This document shows positions 24,448 through 33,024 of a DNA stretch of 56,309 nt, in pieces; the first letter of the stretch is position 1; each line of letters opens with the position of its first letter. The DNA lies in the NCBI GenBank assembly GCA_017631635.1, contig JAGBSX010000035.1:1-56309 (forward strand), given 5' to 3'. Both the position numbers and the translations under genes were made by a program. This DNA comes from Clostridia bacterium (GTDB lineage Bacteria; Bacillota; Clostridia; Christensenellales; RUG350). The notes under the pieces were generated by a model, which had not been told where the DNA came from, ran no database searches, and saw nothing but the letters and a program-made list of their open reading frames with translations.

Positions 24448-25611
24448 ATGAAAAGAACTTTTTATTCAAAATTTTTTGTGATAACGACACTTATTATAAC
24501 CGTGTTTGCCGTATTGTTGAGATCGCCTATCAATAGTACGGCTTATGCATCTTCGTTGCCAAAGGCGACTTATACCTGTGACTATTATACTGGTAGCGTC
24601 ATATCTGCCAACAATGAAAATCAAAGATTTCAAATCGCGAGTATGGTCAAGATAATGACGGCACTATTAGTATTTGAAGAAATTGATAAGGGCAACGTCT
24701 CTATAGATGACAAGGTTGTCATATCAGATACGGCAGGTGGTATGGGTGGCTCTCAAATGTTCTTGAGCGCAGGTAGCGAATATACCATTAGCGATTTGTT
24801 AAAAGGGTTAATAGTCGTATCAGGCAACGATTGTAGCGTACAGTTAGCCGAAGTGGTTAGTGGTAGTGAGAGTGCTTTTGTATCAAAGATGAACCAACGC
24901 GCAGACCAATTAGGTATGTCTAATACGCTATTTAGCAACTGTACGGGACTACCATCTGTAGATGATCAGTATAGTAGCGCAAAGGATGTCTCAATTATGT
25001 TTAGAGAACTGCTAAAACATCCTCTATATTTTGATTACTCTAAGGTGTGGATAGAAGATTACGTACATCCAGACGGACACGTTACCCAACTTGTCAATAC
25101 TAATAAATTGATTAGATTTTATAACGGTTGTGACGGTGGTAAGACCGGATATACTTCACAAGCAAGATATTGTCTAGCATCTACTGCAAAGAGGGGAGAT
25201 ACTCGTATCGTCAACGTAATTATAGGCGCAGAAGATAGCAAATCGAGATTTGCAGAGGCATCAAATACTTATAATTATGCGTTTGCTAATTATGAAAGTG
25301 TATCTGTGTTAAAGGTAGACGTACCACTTGACGTTAAATTGGCTGTGAGAGGTGCTAATATTGATAACGTTAGTCTAATGCCTATCTCAAACCTAACTTT
25401 ATTTGGCAAAAAAGGTGAAGTGCATAAGGATATAGACATTGATTATCAATTGCCTTCATTTGTAAAAGCACCTGTTAAGACAGGTGAGCAAATAGGTGTC
25501 GCTAGAGTTGTATTTAATGGTGAGGAATACGTAGTAGGATTGGGCGTTAGTCAAGAAATATTGCCTATCAGTTATCCTGATAGTTTGACTAAAATAATAA
25601 AAAATTGGTAA
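24448..25611 (+). CDS. D-alanyl-D-alanine carboxypeptidase, DacF/DacB type
   Basis: This penicillin-binding protein 5-like enzyme removes the terminal D-alanine from peptidoglycan stem peptides. Sporulation members lower cross-linking in the spore cortex. The 387-residue product has a signal peptide (residues 1-35), the catalytic SMVK tetrad near residue 67, SGND near 124, KTG in GGKTGYTS near 230, and a C-terminal beta domain from about 285. I start at the ATG at 24448, preceded by AGGAG; the GTG at 24430 lies upstream of it. Its place after the spoIIM-like gene and a forespore-like promoter suggest a sporulation role. Confidence 0.92.
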   Translation: MKRTFYSKFFVITTLIITVFAVLLRSPINSTAYASSLPKATYTCDYYTGSVISANNENQRFQIASMVKIMTALLVFEEIDKGNVSIDDKVVISDTAGGMGGSQMFLSAGSEYTISDLLKGLIVVSGNDCSVQLAEVVSGSESAFVSKMNQRADQLGMSNTLFSNCTGLPSVDDQYSSAKDVSIMFRELLKHPLYFDYSKVWIEDYVHPDGHVTQLVNTNKLIRFYNGCDGGKTGYTSQARYCLASTAKRGDTRIVNVIIGAEDSKSRFAEASNTYNYAFANYESVSVLKVDVPLDVKLAVRGANIDNVSLMPISNLTLFGKKGEVHKDIDIDYQLPSFVKAPVKTGEQIGVARVVFNGEEYVVGLGVSQEILPISYPDSLTKIIKNW

Positions 25612-25688
25612 GGTCTAAATAAAAAAATTCAACTTGAAAGTTTGTCCAAACTCTCATGTCATATCAAAACTTACGTTATATAATAAAG

Positions 25689-25727
25689 CACGTCAAATTA
25701 AATTTTCAGTTTGGCGTGTTTTTTTTT
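25689..25727 (+). terminator. Terminator after dacF
   Basis: CACGTCAAA (25689-25697) pairs with TTTGGCGTG (25710-25718) with one G-U pair, then nine T residues. A smaller hairpin, AGTTT with AAACT, lies just upstream at 25639-25652. Confidence 0.85.
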
Positions 25728-25775
25728 GAAAAAAATGCCCGAATTTGAAAGTGAATAATTGTATTTTTTTTATTG

Positions 25776-25804
25776 TTGACAAAGTCAAAGAATTTTGTTA
25801 TATT
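25776..25804 (+). promoter_or_regulatory. SigmaA promoter of the M50 protease-scpAB operon
   Basis: TTGACA (25776-25781), a 17-base spacer and TATATT (25799-25804) make one of the best promoters in the window. The start should lie near 25811, about 30 bases before the ATG, leaving space for the ribosome site at 25834. Confidence 0.8.
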
Positions 25805-25842
25805 AAATAAGTGAAATTTTTTTGGGGAGAGATAGGAGCATT

Positions 25843-26574
25843 ATGTATATATTCGAAGTGTTTTCAAATACAACTATCAATCCCGGACAGAAAATTATCA
25901 TTATTTTTGCCTACTGCCTAGCATTGTTAACTGCATTTGTACTGCACGAATTTGCTCACTCGTGGGTAGCAGTCAAGATGGGCGACGACACGCCCAAATA
26001 CAATGGTCGCTTGACAATAAATCCTGTCGCACACATAGATCCTTTGGGATTTGCTATGTTGTTTTTTCTAGGCTTTGGTTGGGCTAAACCTGTACCTATC
26101 AATCCTGCGAATTTTAAAAATCGTAAAAAGGGTATGATATGGGTGTCTTTGGCTGGGGTATTGGCTAATTTTGTCGTAGCAATGATATCATACATTTTAT
26201 TTGTGCTGTTATCCGTGCTTTGCGCGCGAGTACCTGCAATGTACGACGTATTGGGTGGTTTGGTAGTTATATTCTTCGCCGAATATTTTAGTTGGACCTG
26301 TATGATTTGCCTATTTTTGTTCGCATTTAACATTTTGCCTCTGTACCCTCTTGACGGATCAAAATTGTTGGAGACTGTACTAGATGGTAGAGGTGGTAAA
26401 TTTACCTATTTTCTCAAGAGATACAGCAATTATATCCTCATAGGTCTCATATTTTTAGGAATTGTTGCAGATAGGATAGGTTTCCCACAGATTGATTTGC
26501 TCAGTAATTACGTGACTTTTGTTAGTAATTTGATATACAATTTATTTGATATGATTGGTAGTTTATTTTTATGA
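25843..26574 (+). CDS. Site-2 protease family (M50) membrane metalloprotease
   Basis: This 243-residue membrane protein has the zinc motif HEFAH at about residue 33 in the second helix and the third ligand in LPLYPLDGSKLL near 168, as in small M50 proteases of the YwhC/Rip3-like group. NPVAHIDPLGF and WAKPVPINP near 70-90 are conserved in this group. About five or six membrane helices are visible. The substrate is unknown. I start at the ATG at 25843, after GGAG; a TTG at 25822 is too close to the promoter. The gene overlaps scpA by four bases, an order common in Firmicutes. Confidence 0.92.
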   Translation: MYIFEVFSNTTINPGQKIIIIFAYCLALLTAFVLHEFAHSWVAVKMGDDTPKYNGRLTINPVAHIDPLGFAMLFFLGFGWAKPVPINPANFKNRKKGMIWVSLAGVLANFVVAMISYILFVLLSVLCARVPAMYDVLGGLVVIFFAEYFSWTCMICLFLFAFNILPLYPLDGSKLLETVLDGRGGKFTYFLKRYSNYILIGLIFLGIVADRIGFPQIDLLSNYVTFVSNLIYNLFDMIGSLFL

Positions 26575-27461
26575 GTGAGATATTAGAAAATTTTGAAGAC
26601 AATACCGATATCGTGACAATAGACGATACTCTAGAAGTTAACGTTAGAGAATCCGTCACTATATCAAGTGGCACAGAAGTAGGAGAGTTGAGGTTTAGAC
26701 TGTCTGATTTTGAAGGACCATTTGACTTGCTACTAGAATTAGTCAAACGTGCAGAGATAGAGATAAAGGATTTGTTTATATCCGACATTACCGACCAATA
26801 TCTCGCTATGATGGAGGATATAGGTAGTATAGACGTTGACAAAGCAGTAGAATTTTTGGACGTCGCATCTAGACTGTTGTATATCAAGTCGGAGTCCGTG
26901 CTCCCTGTAGACCCTCAATTTGAAGAATTAGACGTAGAGTCTGCCAAGGATTTGCTCCTCAGACAATTTGAAGAATATCGTATCATCAAAGAGGCCACCG
27001 ATAGGCTTCAACCTAATGAGATTATCAATAGATTTTATCGTGAGCCTGATTTTGACGAAAAAGATGCAAAAGTAGTTATCAAAGATTTTAATTTTGAAAA
27101 ACTGATGGATGCATTTACGCAGATGTTGATGCGAGTGCATCAGCCCGAGGCTGTCATAGAGCACAAAGAAATAGTTCGTGATAGATACACCGTAGCAGAT
27201 CGTATCAATTACATAGCCAAGACGCTCCGTATGCGCAAGAAAATGAGATTTTCGGAACTATTTGACAATGATAGTACCAAGAGTGAGACGATCAACACCT
27301 TTTTGGCTCTACTCCAACTACTCAAGCATCAATATTTGAGTGTTGAGCAGGCTGGACTATACGAAGAAATTGATATTACCTACAATGATGGTATTGAGAT
27401 ACAAGAAGACTTGAGTTTCTTGGATGAAAGTGAGGAAATTAATGATGAACAATCTGAATGA
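26571..27461 (+). CDS. Segregation and condensation protein A
   Basis: ScpA is the kleisin subunit that links the heads of SMC and works with ScpB in chromosome folding and segregation. The 296-residue product has the conserved FEGPFDLLLELVKRAEIEI segment near residue 45, DQYLAMM near 80 and a C-terminal winged-helix region with MRFSELFD near 225. An unusual N-terminal acidic stretch of about 35 residues precedes the conserved part. ATGA overlaps with the upstream protease gene and the overlap with scpB suggest coupled translation. Confidence 0.94.
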   Translation: MSEILENFEDNTDIVTIDDTLEVNVRESVTISSGTEVGELRFRLSDFEGPFDLLLELVKRAEIEIKDLFISDITDQYLAMMEDIGSIDVDKAVEFLDVASRLLYIKSESVLPVDPQFEELDVESAKDLLLRQFEEYRIIKEATDRLQPNEIINRFYREPDFDEKDAKVVIKDFNFEKLMDAFTQMLMRVHQPEAVIEHKEIVRDRYTVADRINYIAKTLRMRKKMRFSELFDNDSTKSETINTFLALLQLLKHQYLSVEQAGLYEEIDITYNDGIEIQEDLSFLDESEEINDEQSE

Positions 27462-28212
27462 AATAGTAGAAGCCCTTATATTTTCGGTAGGCAATAGTAT
27501 ATCCAAAAAGGAAATTTTGGAAAAGTTGCCCGACGTTAAACCTGCCGAATTAGACAAGGCTATCAGTTCTCTAAAAGAGAAGTATAGTGGAGATAGTGGT
27601 ATAGTTTTGCTTACTTTCAATAACAAAGTGCAACTTGCTTCTAATCCTAAATACGGAGATATATTGGCAGATGCGTTGCTACCAACCAAAGAGAGAATGC
27701 TCTCCAAGACTTTGCTAGAAGTTTTGGGCATTATCGCATATAAGCAACCTGTCACTAGACTAGAGATAGAGGAGATACGTACTGGTTCTGCAAATGGTTC
27801 TTCTTCTAGTGAATATGGTCTGACTATGCTACTCAAATTTGGTTTGATCGAGGTGGTAGGACGCAAAGATACCGTAGGTAGACCAGTACTATATGCGACC
27901 ACAGATGAATTTCTTAAGAAGTTCAATCTAGATAGTCTATCGGAGTTGCCAGATTATGAGCAACTACTAGAGAGAATTCGTATCCTAGAAGACACGTCAA
28001 CCTTGGGCAAAGGATTATTTAAAGAAGTTGAGGTAGACGAAAACGGCGAATACGTAGGCATACAAGGTGTGGAGACCGATACCTCTCAAGCAGAAATACC
28101 AGTTGAGGATATACCAAGTATTGAGCCTACTCAAGAAGAGGACGATTTTGTATTTGAAGATGAAGACACTCCTGATTTTTTGGATGGAGAAGAGTTTGAA
28201 ATTATAGAATAA
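27442..28212 (+). CDS. Segregation and condensation protein B with acidic C-terminal extension
   Basis: ScpB binds ScpA as a dimer and completes the SMC complex. The 256-residue product has the two winged-helix domains (EIVEALIFSVGNSISKKEI near residue 5, and LGIIAYKQPVTRLEIEEIR near 95, then GRPVLYATTDEFLKKFNL near 150). About 70 further residues, rich in Glu and Asp, extend beyond the usual end. I start at the ATG at 27442, six bases after GAGG; the open frame begins upstream at 27424 within scpA. ScpB is normally about 200 residues. Confidence 0.92.
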   Translation: MMNNLNEIVEALIFSVGNSISKKEILEKLPDVKPAELDKAISSLKEKYSGDSGIVLLTFNNKVQLASNPKYGDILADALLPTKERMLSKTLLEVLGIIAYKQPVTRLEIEEIRTGSANGSSSSEYGLTMLLKFGLIEVVGRKDTVGRPVLYATTDEFLKKFNLDSLSELPDYEQLLERIRILEDTSTLGKGLFKEVEVDENGEYVGIQGVETDTSQAEIPVEDIPSIEPTQEEDDFVFEDEDTPDFLDGEEFEIIE

Positions 28213-28231
28213 TTACATATTTTTAGGATAT

Positions 28232-28783
28232 ATGCAGAATACTAACACTATGATAATAGTTGTGTGTATTCTGCTTTTTTTGTGCTTAATATTTGTTTTT
28301 GAGATAAAGGGGAATATATATCTATTAGATAAAACAGCCACGATATACGTGTATCTATATGGTATTAGAATTGCCAAAATATCATTGATTATTATTCGAG
28401 ACAAAATAGTCGTATCTTTAGGTAGATTTGGTTGTTTTTACCCGAAGTTTAACAGCCGTAAAAAACACTTTTTCAAGGCGTCGGACCTGTTAAGTGTGAA
28501 GAGCATAGATATTAACACCTATTTAGGTATAGATAGTGTATATATATACAACTTTGCTTTTGTTCTCAACCAATTATCTAAGATGTTTTTTAGAATAACT
28601 GGTCAAAATGCAAAGTTCACCTGTTATCCTATATCATTTAGAGAAGAATGTACTGTTTGTGTTTATCTAAAATTTAACGTATCGATTGTAAGTATTATCA
28701 CGTCGATAATAAGTGGATTATATAGAAAAATCAAGTATAAGGAGAAATCAAACTATGATAACTACTCAAAACAACCAAATTGA
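28232..28783 (+). CDS. DUF2953-type membrane protein (YtfI-like)
   Basis: The 183-residue product has one N-terminal membrane helix (residues 5-25), a beta-rich middle part and a likely amphipathic or membrane segment near residue 150. Its place directly before gerW/ytfJ is that of YtfI (DUF2953), a sporulation-associated protein of unknown function. I cannot confirm the domain from sequence alone. TAGGA precedes the ATG. Its 3' end overlaps gerW by 29 bases. Confidence 0.6.
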   Translation: MQNTNTMIIVVCILLFLCLIFVFEIKGNIYLLDKTATIYVYLYGIRIAKISLIIIRDKIVVSLGRFGCFYPKFNSRKKHFFKASDLLSVKSIDINTYLGIDSVYIYNFAFVLNQLSKMFFRITGQNAKFTCYPISFREECTVCVYLKFNVSIVSIITSIISGLYRKIKYKEKSNYDNYSKQPN

Positions 28784-29126
28784 GAATATAATGACGTCAA
28801 CTCTATCTAAGATCAAAAATATGATAGACGTCAATACCGTAATAGGTAGTCCTTTGAGTGTCGGCGAAGACACTACTATTATACCTATATCTAAAGTGAC
28901 GCTAGGTTTTATGGTCGGTGGAGGAGAATATAGTGAGTCAATTCCTAAAAAAGCCGAAAATTTACCATATGCAGGTGGTAGTGGTGGGGGTATGTGCTTG
29001 ACTCCAGTAGGATTTTTGGTGTCAAAAGGAGGAGATTTTTCATTGGTTAAGATTGATGATGCTAGTGAGAATAAATGGATTGACCTAATTAATACAGCCA
29101 TAGGAGTAATCGGTCGCCAACAATGA
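28755..29126 (+). CDS. GerW family sporulation protein (YtfJ)
   Basis: GerW/YtfJ is a small spore protein needed for normal germination responses in Bacillus. The 123-residue product has the family features: MTSTLSKIKNMIDVNTVIG near residue 12, TTIIPISKVTLGFMVGGGEY near 42, the glycine-rich GGSGGGMCLTPVGFLV near 75 and a C-terminal hydrophobic strand. I start at the ATG at 28755, preceded by AAGGAG; the open frame begins earlier inside ytfI. Its stop overlaps the next gene as ATGA. Confidence 0.92.
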   Translation: MITTQNNQIENIMTSTLSKIKNMIDVNTVIGSPLSVGEDTTIIPISKVTLGFMVGGGEYSESIPKKAENLPYAGGSGGGMCLTPVGFLVSKGGDFSLVKIDDASENKWIDLINTAIGVIGRQQ

Positions 29127-30205
29127 AAAAACTATTAATTATTCTACTAATATTTGCTATTGCATTGTTATTACGTCCACACAAAAACGTGTCTCATGCA
29201 TATGCAAATTCTTCTTACGTAGTAGTCGAAGAAAGTAGTGGCAGAGTGTTAATGGGAGAAAATGAAAAATTTTCGTTGTCGATGGCAAGTACGACCAAGA
29301 TAATGACTGCGCTAGTAGTCTTAGATAATTGTCAACCTGATGAAATGGTAAAAATCCACCCAAAAGCAGTAGGGATAGAGGGTTCTTCTATTTACTTGAG
29401 AGCAAATGAAGAGTATAGCGTGCTAGAATTGTTGTATGGACTTATGCTACGATCAGGCAACGATTCTGCAGTTGCATTGGCTATACACGTTGGTGGTTGT
29501 GTAGAAAATTTCGTCACAATGATGAACGCAAAAAGTCAGCAACTCGGACTAAAAAATACAAATTTTACCAACCCACACGGTCTTCATCACTCTGACCATT
29601 ATACAAGCGCTTACGATTTGGCTATGATTACTAGAGAGGCTTTTAGACACGATATTTTTGCCAAAATAGTTGCTACAAAATGTTATCAAAGAACAGACGG
29701 AAGTTATTTTTATAACAAAAATAAAATGCTCTCACTTATAGAAGGTGGAGACGGTGTCAAGACAGGATATACTACCAAATCTGGTAGATGTCTAGTTAGT
29801 TCTGCGACTAGAGATGGTATGAGATTGATTTGTGTGGTGCTAAATCACTACGATATGTGGCATGATAGTGTGAATATGCTCAACAAATGTTTCGAAGATT
29901 ATTCGCTAGTAGACCTAAAGTCAATCATACCTTTGGATAAACTCCAAGTAAATAATGCAAAGATTCCATTTGTTGATATAAGTATTGAAGATAACGTAAT
30001 ATATCCACTAGGTAGTGATGAAATAGACAAAATTAGTTATAGTATAGAATTATCAAACGTTAGCGCGCCGTTAAAAAAGGGTGAAAAGGTGGGAAATATT
30101 AAAATTTTTCTAGATAATTGCTTGCTATTTTCAAAAAATTTATGTACCATAGACAATGTAGAAAAAAAGAATATATTTGATATTATCAAAGAAAATTTAT
30201 CTTGA
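29123..30205 (+). CDS. D-alanyl-D-alanine carboxypeptidase, second DacF/DacB paralogue
   Basis: This 360-residue penicillin-binding protein resembles the dacF product at 24448 and cleaves terminal D-alanine from peptidoglycan peptides. It has a signal peptide (residues 1-28), the catalytic STTK motif near residue 54, SGND near 112, KTG in GVKTGYTT near 213, and a shorter C-terminal domain. It is coupled to gerW by an ATGA overlap and lies upstream of rluB, like sporulation dac genes near rluB in Bacillus. A role in cortex modification is likely but inferred. Confidence 0.92.
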   Translation: MKKLLIILLIFAIALLLRPHKNVSHAYANSSYVVVEESSGRVLMGENEKFSLSMASTTKIMTALVVLDNCQPDEMVKIHPKAVGIEGSSIYLRANEEYSVLELLYGLMLRSGNDSAVALAIHVGGCVENFVTMMNAKSQQLGLKNTNFTNPHGLHHSDHYTSAYDLAMITREAFRHDIFAKIVATKCYQRTDGSYFYNKNKMLSLIEGGDGVKTGYTTKSGRCLVSSATRDGMRLICVVLNHYDMWHDSVNMLNKCFEDYSLVDLKSIIPLDKLQVNNAKIPFVDISIEDNVIYPLGSDEIDKISYSIELSNVSAPLKKGEKVGNIKIFLDNCLLFSKNLCTIDNVEKKNIFDIIKENLS

Positions 30206-30226
30206 TTATCAACAAAGGATATAATT

Positions 30227-30934
30227 ATGAGAATTAATAAATATATCGCCGAGTGTGGCATAGCATCTAGACGAAATGCCGACAAGTTAATACTAGAGGG
30301 CAGAGTTAGACTAAACAACAAGCCTGTGACCGAATGTGGCGTGGACGTCAACGAATATAACGATACTGTGACTGTAGATGGAGAGAAAATATCTCTACCA
30401 TCACAGTACACGTACATAGTTTTCAATAAGCCAAAGGGTTGCATTTGCTCATCTTCTGATGAAAAGGGCCGTAAGACTGTCTTTGATTACGTAGATATTG
30501 GCAAGAGATTGTTTACCGTGGGCAGACTTGACTTTGATTCGGAAGGTTTATTATTGCTAACCAATGATGGAGAGTTTGCAAATAGATTGACACATCCTTC
30601 TAATGAAATACCCAAGACTTATCTAGTAAAGATAGAGGGTGAGATAGCCGAATCCGAACTCGCTACTCTACGCAAAGGGGTAGTGCTAGACGACGGCACT
30701 AAGACGGGTAAAGCCAAAGTGAAGCCTATCAGGGTAGAAGGAAATTTGACTAGATTAGAGGTGACTATACACGAAGGCAAAAATCGTGAGATAAGACGTA
30801 TGTTTGAGGCGGTAGGGAAAAACGTAGTATTCCTCAAGCGTATTTCAATAGGCGAATTCAAATTGGGTGGATTATCTCGAGGTGAGTGGAGATACCTAAA
30901 GGATAATGAAATATATTATCTCAACAATATATAG
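30227..30934 (+). CDS. 23S rRNA pseudouridine synthase RluB
   Basis: This RsuA/RluB/E/F-type enzyme converts a specific uridine in rRNA to pseudouridine. The 235-residue product has an N-terminal S4 RNA-binding domain (RINKYIAECGIASRRNADKL), the catalytic aspartate segment VGRLDFDSEGLLLLTNDGE near residue 101, and the C-terminal EGKNREIRRMF motif near 184. Position after a dac gene matches rluB of Bacillus. AAAGGA precedes the ATG. It ends at a terminator. RsuA-like activity on 16S rRNA cannot be excluded. Confidence 0.92.
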   Translation: MRINKYIAECGIASRRNADKLILEGRVRLNNKPVTECGVDVNEYNDTVTVDGEKISLPSQYTYIVFNKPKGCICSSSDEKGRKTVFDYVDIGKRLFTVGRLDFDSEGLLLLTNDGEFANRLTHPSNEIPKTYLVKIEGEIAESELATLRKGVVLDDGTKTGKAKVKPIRVEGNLTRLEVTIHEGKNREIRRMFEAVGKNVVFLKRISIGEFKLGGLSRGEWRYLKDNEIYYLNNI

Positions 30935-30956
30935 CGCACATACACGTGTGTAATGC

Positions 30957-30988
30957 AAAACTTGGTGTGAGCCAAGTTTTTGTTTTTT
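30957..30988 (+). terminator. Terminator after rluB
   Basis: AAAACTTGG (30957-30965) pairs with CCAAGTTTT (30972-30980) around a TGTGAG loop, followed by TGTTTTTT. Confidence 0.88.
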
Positions 30989-31059
30989 ATCGAAGGCAGA
31001 TATCTTATATTATATATGTATATTAATTGCCTGCAAAAACAGGAGTATTTGATAAAAGT

Positions 31060-31069
31060 ATAGCGCTAT
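31060..31069 (+). promoter_or_regulatory. Palindrome upstream of the flavoprotein promoter
   Basis: ATAGCGCTAT is a perfect 10-bp palindrome lying four bases before the -35 element. It is a candidate operator; no regulator is indicated by the neighbours. Confidence 0.35.
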
Positions 31070-31073
31070 TTTG

Positions 31074-31102
31074 TTGCAATTTTCTATAAATATTAGTATA
31101 AT
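31074..31102 (+). promoter_or_regulatory. SigmaA promoter of the flavoprotein-cmk-plsC-ispH operon
   Basis: TTGCAA (31074-31079), 17 bases, then TATAAT (31097-31102). The start should be near 31109, leaving a leader of about 18 bases with AGGAAG. Confidence 0.7.
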
Positions 31103-31126
31103 ATTTGAATATAGGAAGTATAACGT

Positions 31127-32350
31127 ATGAAGATAATCATAATTGGTGCAGGACCTGCAGGCTTGATGTGTGCTACTACGGCGCGAAGCATGGGGGCTGA
31201 CACTATAATAATTGAAAAAAATGAAAAGCCAGGCAAGAAATTGTATATCACGGGCAAAGGTAGATGTAATGTTACTAATCAATGTGATATTCAATCATTT
31301 TTGTCTAACGTTATATCGAATTCAAAATTTATGATGTCTTCTCTAAACAATTTTGATAGTTATGATACTATTGACTTTGTCCAAGATAGAGGAGTACCTC
31401 TCAAAGTTGAGAGGGGAAATAGAGTATTTCCATCTAGCGATAAATCTTCGGATATAATCAAGGCTCTCCTAAGGGATGCTGGGGATATACATTATAATGA
31501 GACTGCGCTAGAGATACTCGTAGATCAAAATAAAGTCGTAGGAGTGAGGACGGACGTCAGAGAATATGTCGCTGATGCAGTGGTGATAGCCACAGGAGGA
31601 CTATCTTACAAGGCTACTGGTAGCACGGGAGATGGCTACAAATTCGCATCATCACTAGGTCACGATATAGTACCTATTAGACCTGGACTAGTACCTATGT
31701 TGTCAAATGACGAGTGGGTAAAAGGCATTAGGGGACTATCGCTAAAGAACGTCAAGGCGACCTTTGTGTCAAACAATCTAGAGATTACTTCTGAATTTGG
31801 GGAGATGCTATTTACTGATAGAGGATTGAGTGGACCTATCATATTGACTATGTCCTCTAGAGTTAACAATATTAAATTTGTCAACGCAAAAGTCCTAATT
31901 GATCTCAAACCTGCGCTAGATTTTGAACAACTAAACGCCAGAATACTTAGAGATTTTGACGAGGCGAAGAACAAAGATTTTGCCAATTCGTTAAAAAATT
32001 TGTTGCCATCATCATTGATACCTATAGTCGTGGCTCAATCTGGGATATCTGCCTATCGAAAGGTAAATAGTATCACTAAAGAAGAGAGAGAAAAACTAAT
32101 CTCGGTGCTAAAAGGTCTAATAGTTAATATCAAATCTCTAGATGATATAAATTTTGCTATCATAACTGCTGGTGGTGTAGATACCAAGCAAATCAATCCT
32201 AAAACTATGCAAAGTAAAATAGTTGACGGATTGTACTTCGCAGGTGAGGTCATAGACGTAGACGCATTGACTGGTGGATTTAATATACAAATAGCCCTAT
32301 CCACAGGCAAGAGTGCTGGAGAGTGGGCAGTTAGAAACTATGAAAAGTAG
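31127..32350 (+). CDS. NAD(P)/FAD-dependent oxidoreductase, HI0933/BaiN family
   Basis: The 407-residue product has the FAD-binding motif IIIGAGPAGLMCATTARSMG at residues 3-22, the family marker GKGRCNVTN near 45, the second flavin segment VVIATGGLSYKATGSTGDG near 150 and the C-terminal GEVIDVDALTGGFNIQIA near 370. This family (YhiN, HI0933, BaiN) is widespread; the usual substrate is unknown. It precedes cmk, a common order in Clostridia, and overlaps nothing essential: cmk begins 10 bases later. Length is normal. Confidence 0.92.
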   Translation: MKIIIIGAGPAGLMCATTARSMGADTIIIEKNEKPGKKLYITGKGRCNVTNQCDIQSFLSNVISNSKFMMSSLNNFDSYDTIDFVQDRGVPLKVERGNRVFPSSDKSSDIIKALLRDAGDIHYNETALEILVDQNKVVGVRTDVREYVADAVVIATGGLSYKATGSTGDGYKFASSLGHDIVPIRPGLVPMLSNDEWVKGIRGLSLKNVKATFVSNNLEITSEFGEMLFTDRGLSGPIILTMSSRVNNIKFVNAKVLIDLKPALDFEQLNARILRDFDEAKNKDFANSLKNLLPSSLIPIVVAQSGISAYRKVNSITKEEREKLISVLKGLIVNIKSLDDINFAIITAGGVDTKQINPKTMQSKIVDGLYFAGEVIDVDALTGGFNIQIALSTGKSAGEWAVRNYEK

Positions 32351-32360
32351 GAGAAAAGTT

Positions 32361-33014
32361 ATGAATATTGCTATTGATGGACCTGCAGGTGCAGGTAAGA
32401 GTACTGTAGCCAAGAGAATTGCTTCAACGCTAGGTATCACATACCTAGACACAGGCGCTATGTATCGTGCAGTAGCGCTATATATGCTAAATAACGATAT
32501 ATCTGTACTAAATGCTGACGCCGTGGCTAAAAATATGGCAAATGTTTCTATTGACATTAGATATATCGACGAGGTTCAGCACGTATTTCTAAATGGAGAG
32601 GACGTGAGTACTCAGATTAGACAACATCACGTATCTCAAGCGGCATCCGACGTGTCCAAGCATTCTGTTGTTCGCGAAAAAATGGTACAATTGCAACAGT
32701 CTATTGCCTCAAATATTAACGTAATTATGGACGGTAGAGACATAGGTTCTGTCGTATTGCCAAACGCTGAACACAAATTTTATCTAACAGCCTCTGCAGA
32801 AGTGAGAGCCCAGCGTAGATATGACGAACTCGTCGAAAAAGGTCAGCATGTAGACTATGACGAATTATTAGAAGATATCAAAAAGAGAGATTACAACGAC
32901 ACTCACAGAGAGAATTCTCCTCTCATAGTATCACAAGGCGCTATCGTGGTTGATTCATCAGATATGAACGTAGATGAAGTAGTAGAGTTTATACTAACCA
33001 AGATAAACGAATAA
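32361..33014 (+). CDS. Cytidylate kinase
   Basis: Cmk phosphorylates CMP and dCMP with ATP, feeding pyrimidine nucleotide pools. The 217-residue product has Walker A GPAGAGKST near residue 8, DTGAMYRAVAL near 31, the DGRDIGSVVLPNA segment near 125 and RRYDELVEKGQ near 151, all characteristic of the family. I start at the ATG at 32361, after AGGAG; the open frame continues upstream into the flavoprotein gene. The cmk-plsC-ispH/rpsA order is typical for Clostridia. Confidence 0.96.
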   Translation: MNIAIDGPAGAGKSTVAKRIASTLGITYLDTGAMYRAVALYMLNNDISVLNADAVAKNMANVSIDIRYIDEVQHVFLNGEDVSTQIRQHHVSQAASDVSKHSVVREKMVQLQQSIASNINVIMDGRDIGSVVLPNAEHKFYLTASAEVRAQRRYDELVEKGQHVDYDELLEDIKKRDYNDTHRENSPLIVSQGAIVVDSSDMNVDEVVEFILTKINE

Positions 33015-33024
33015 AGGGGGCTTT

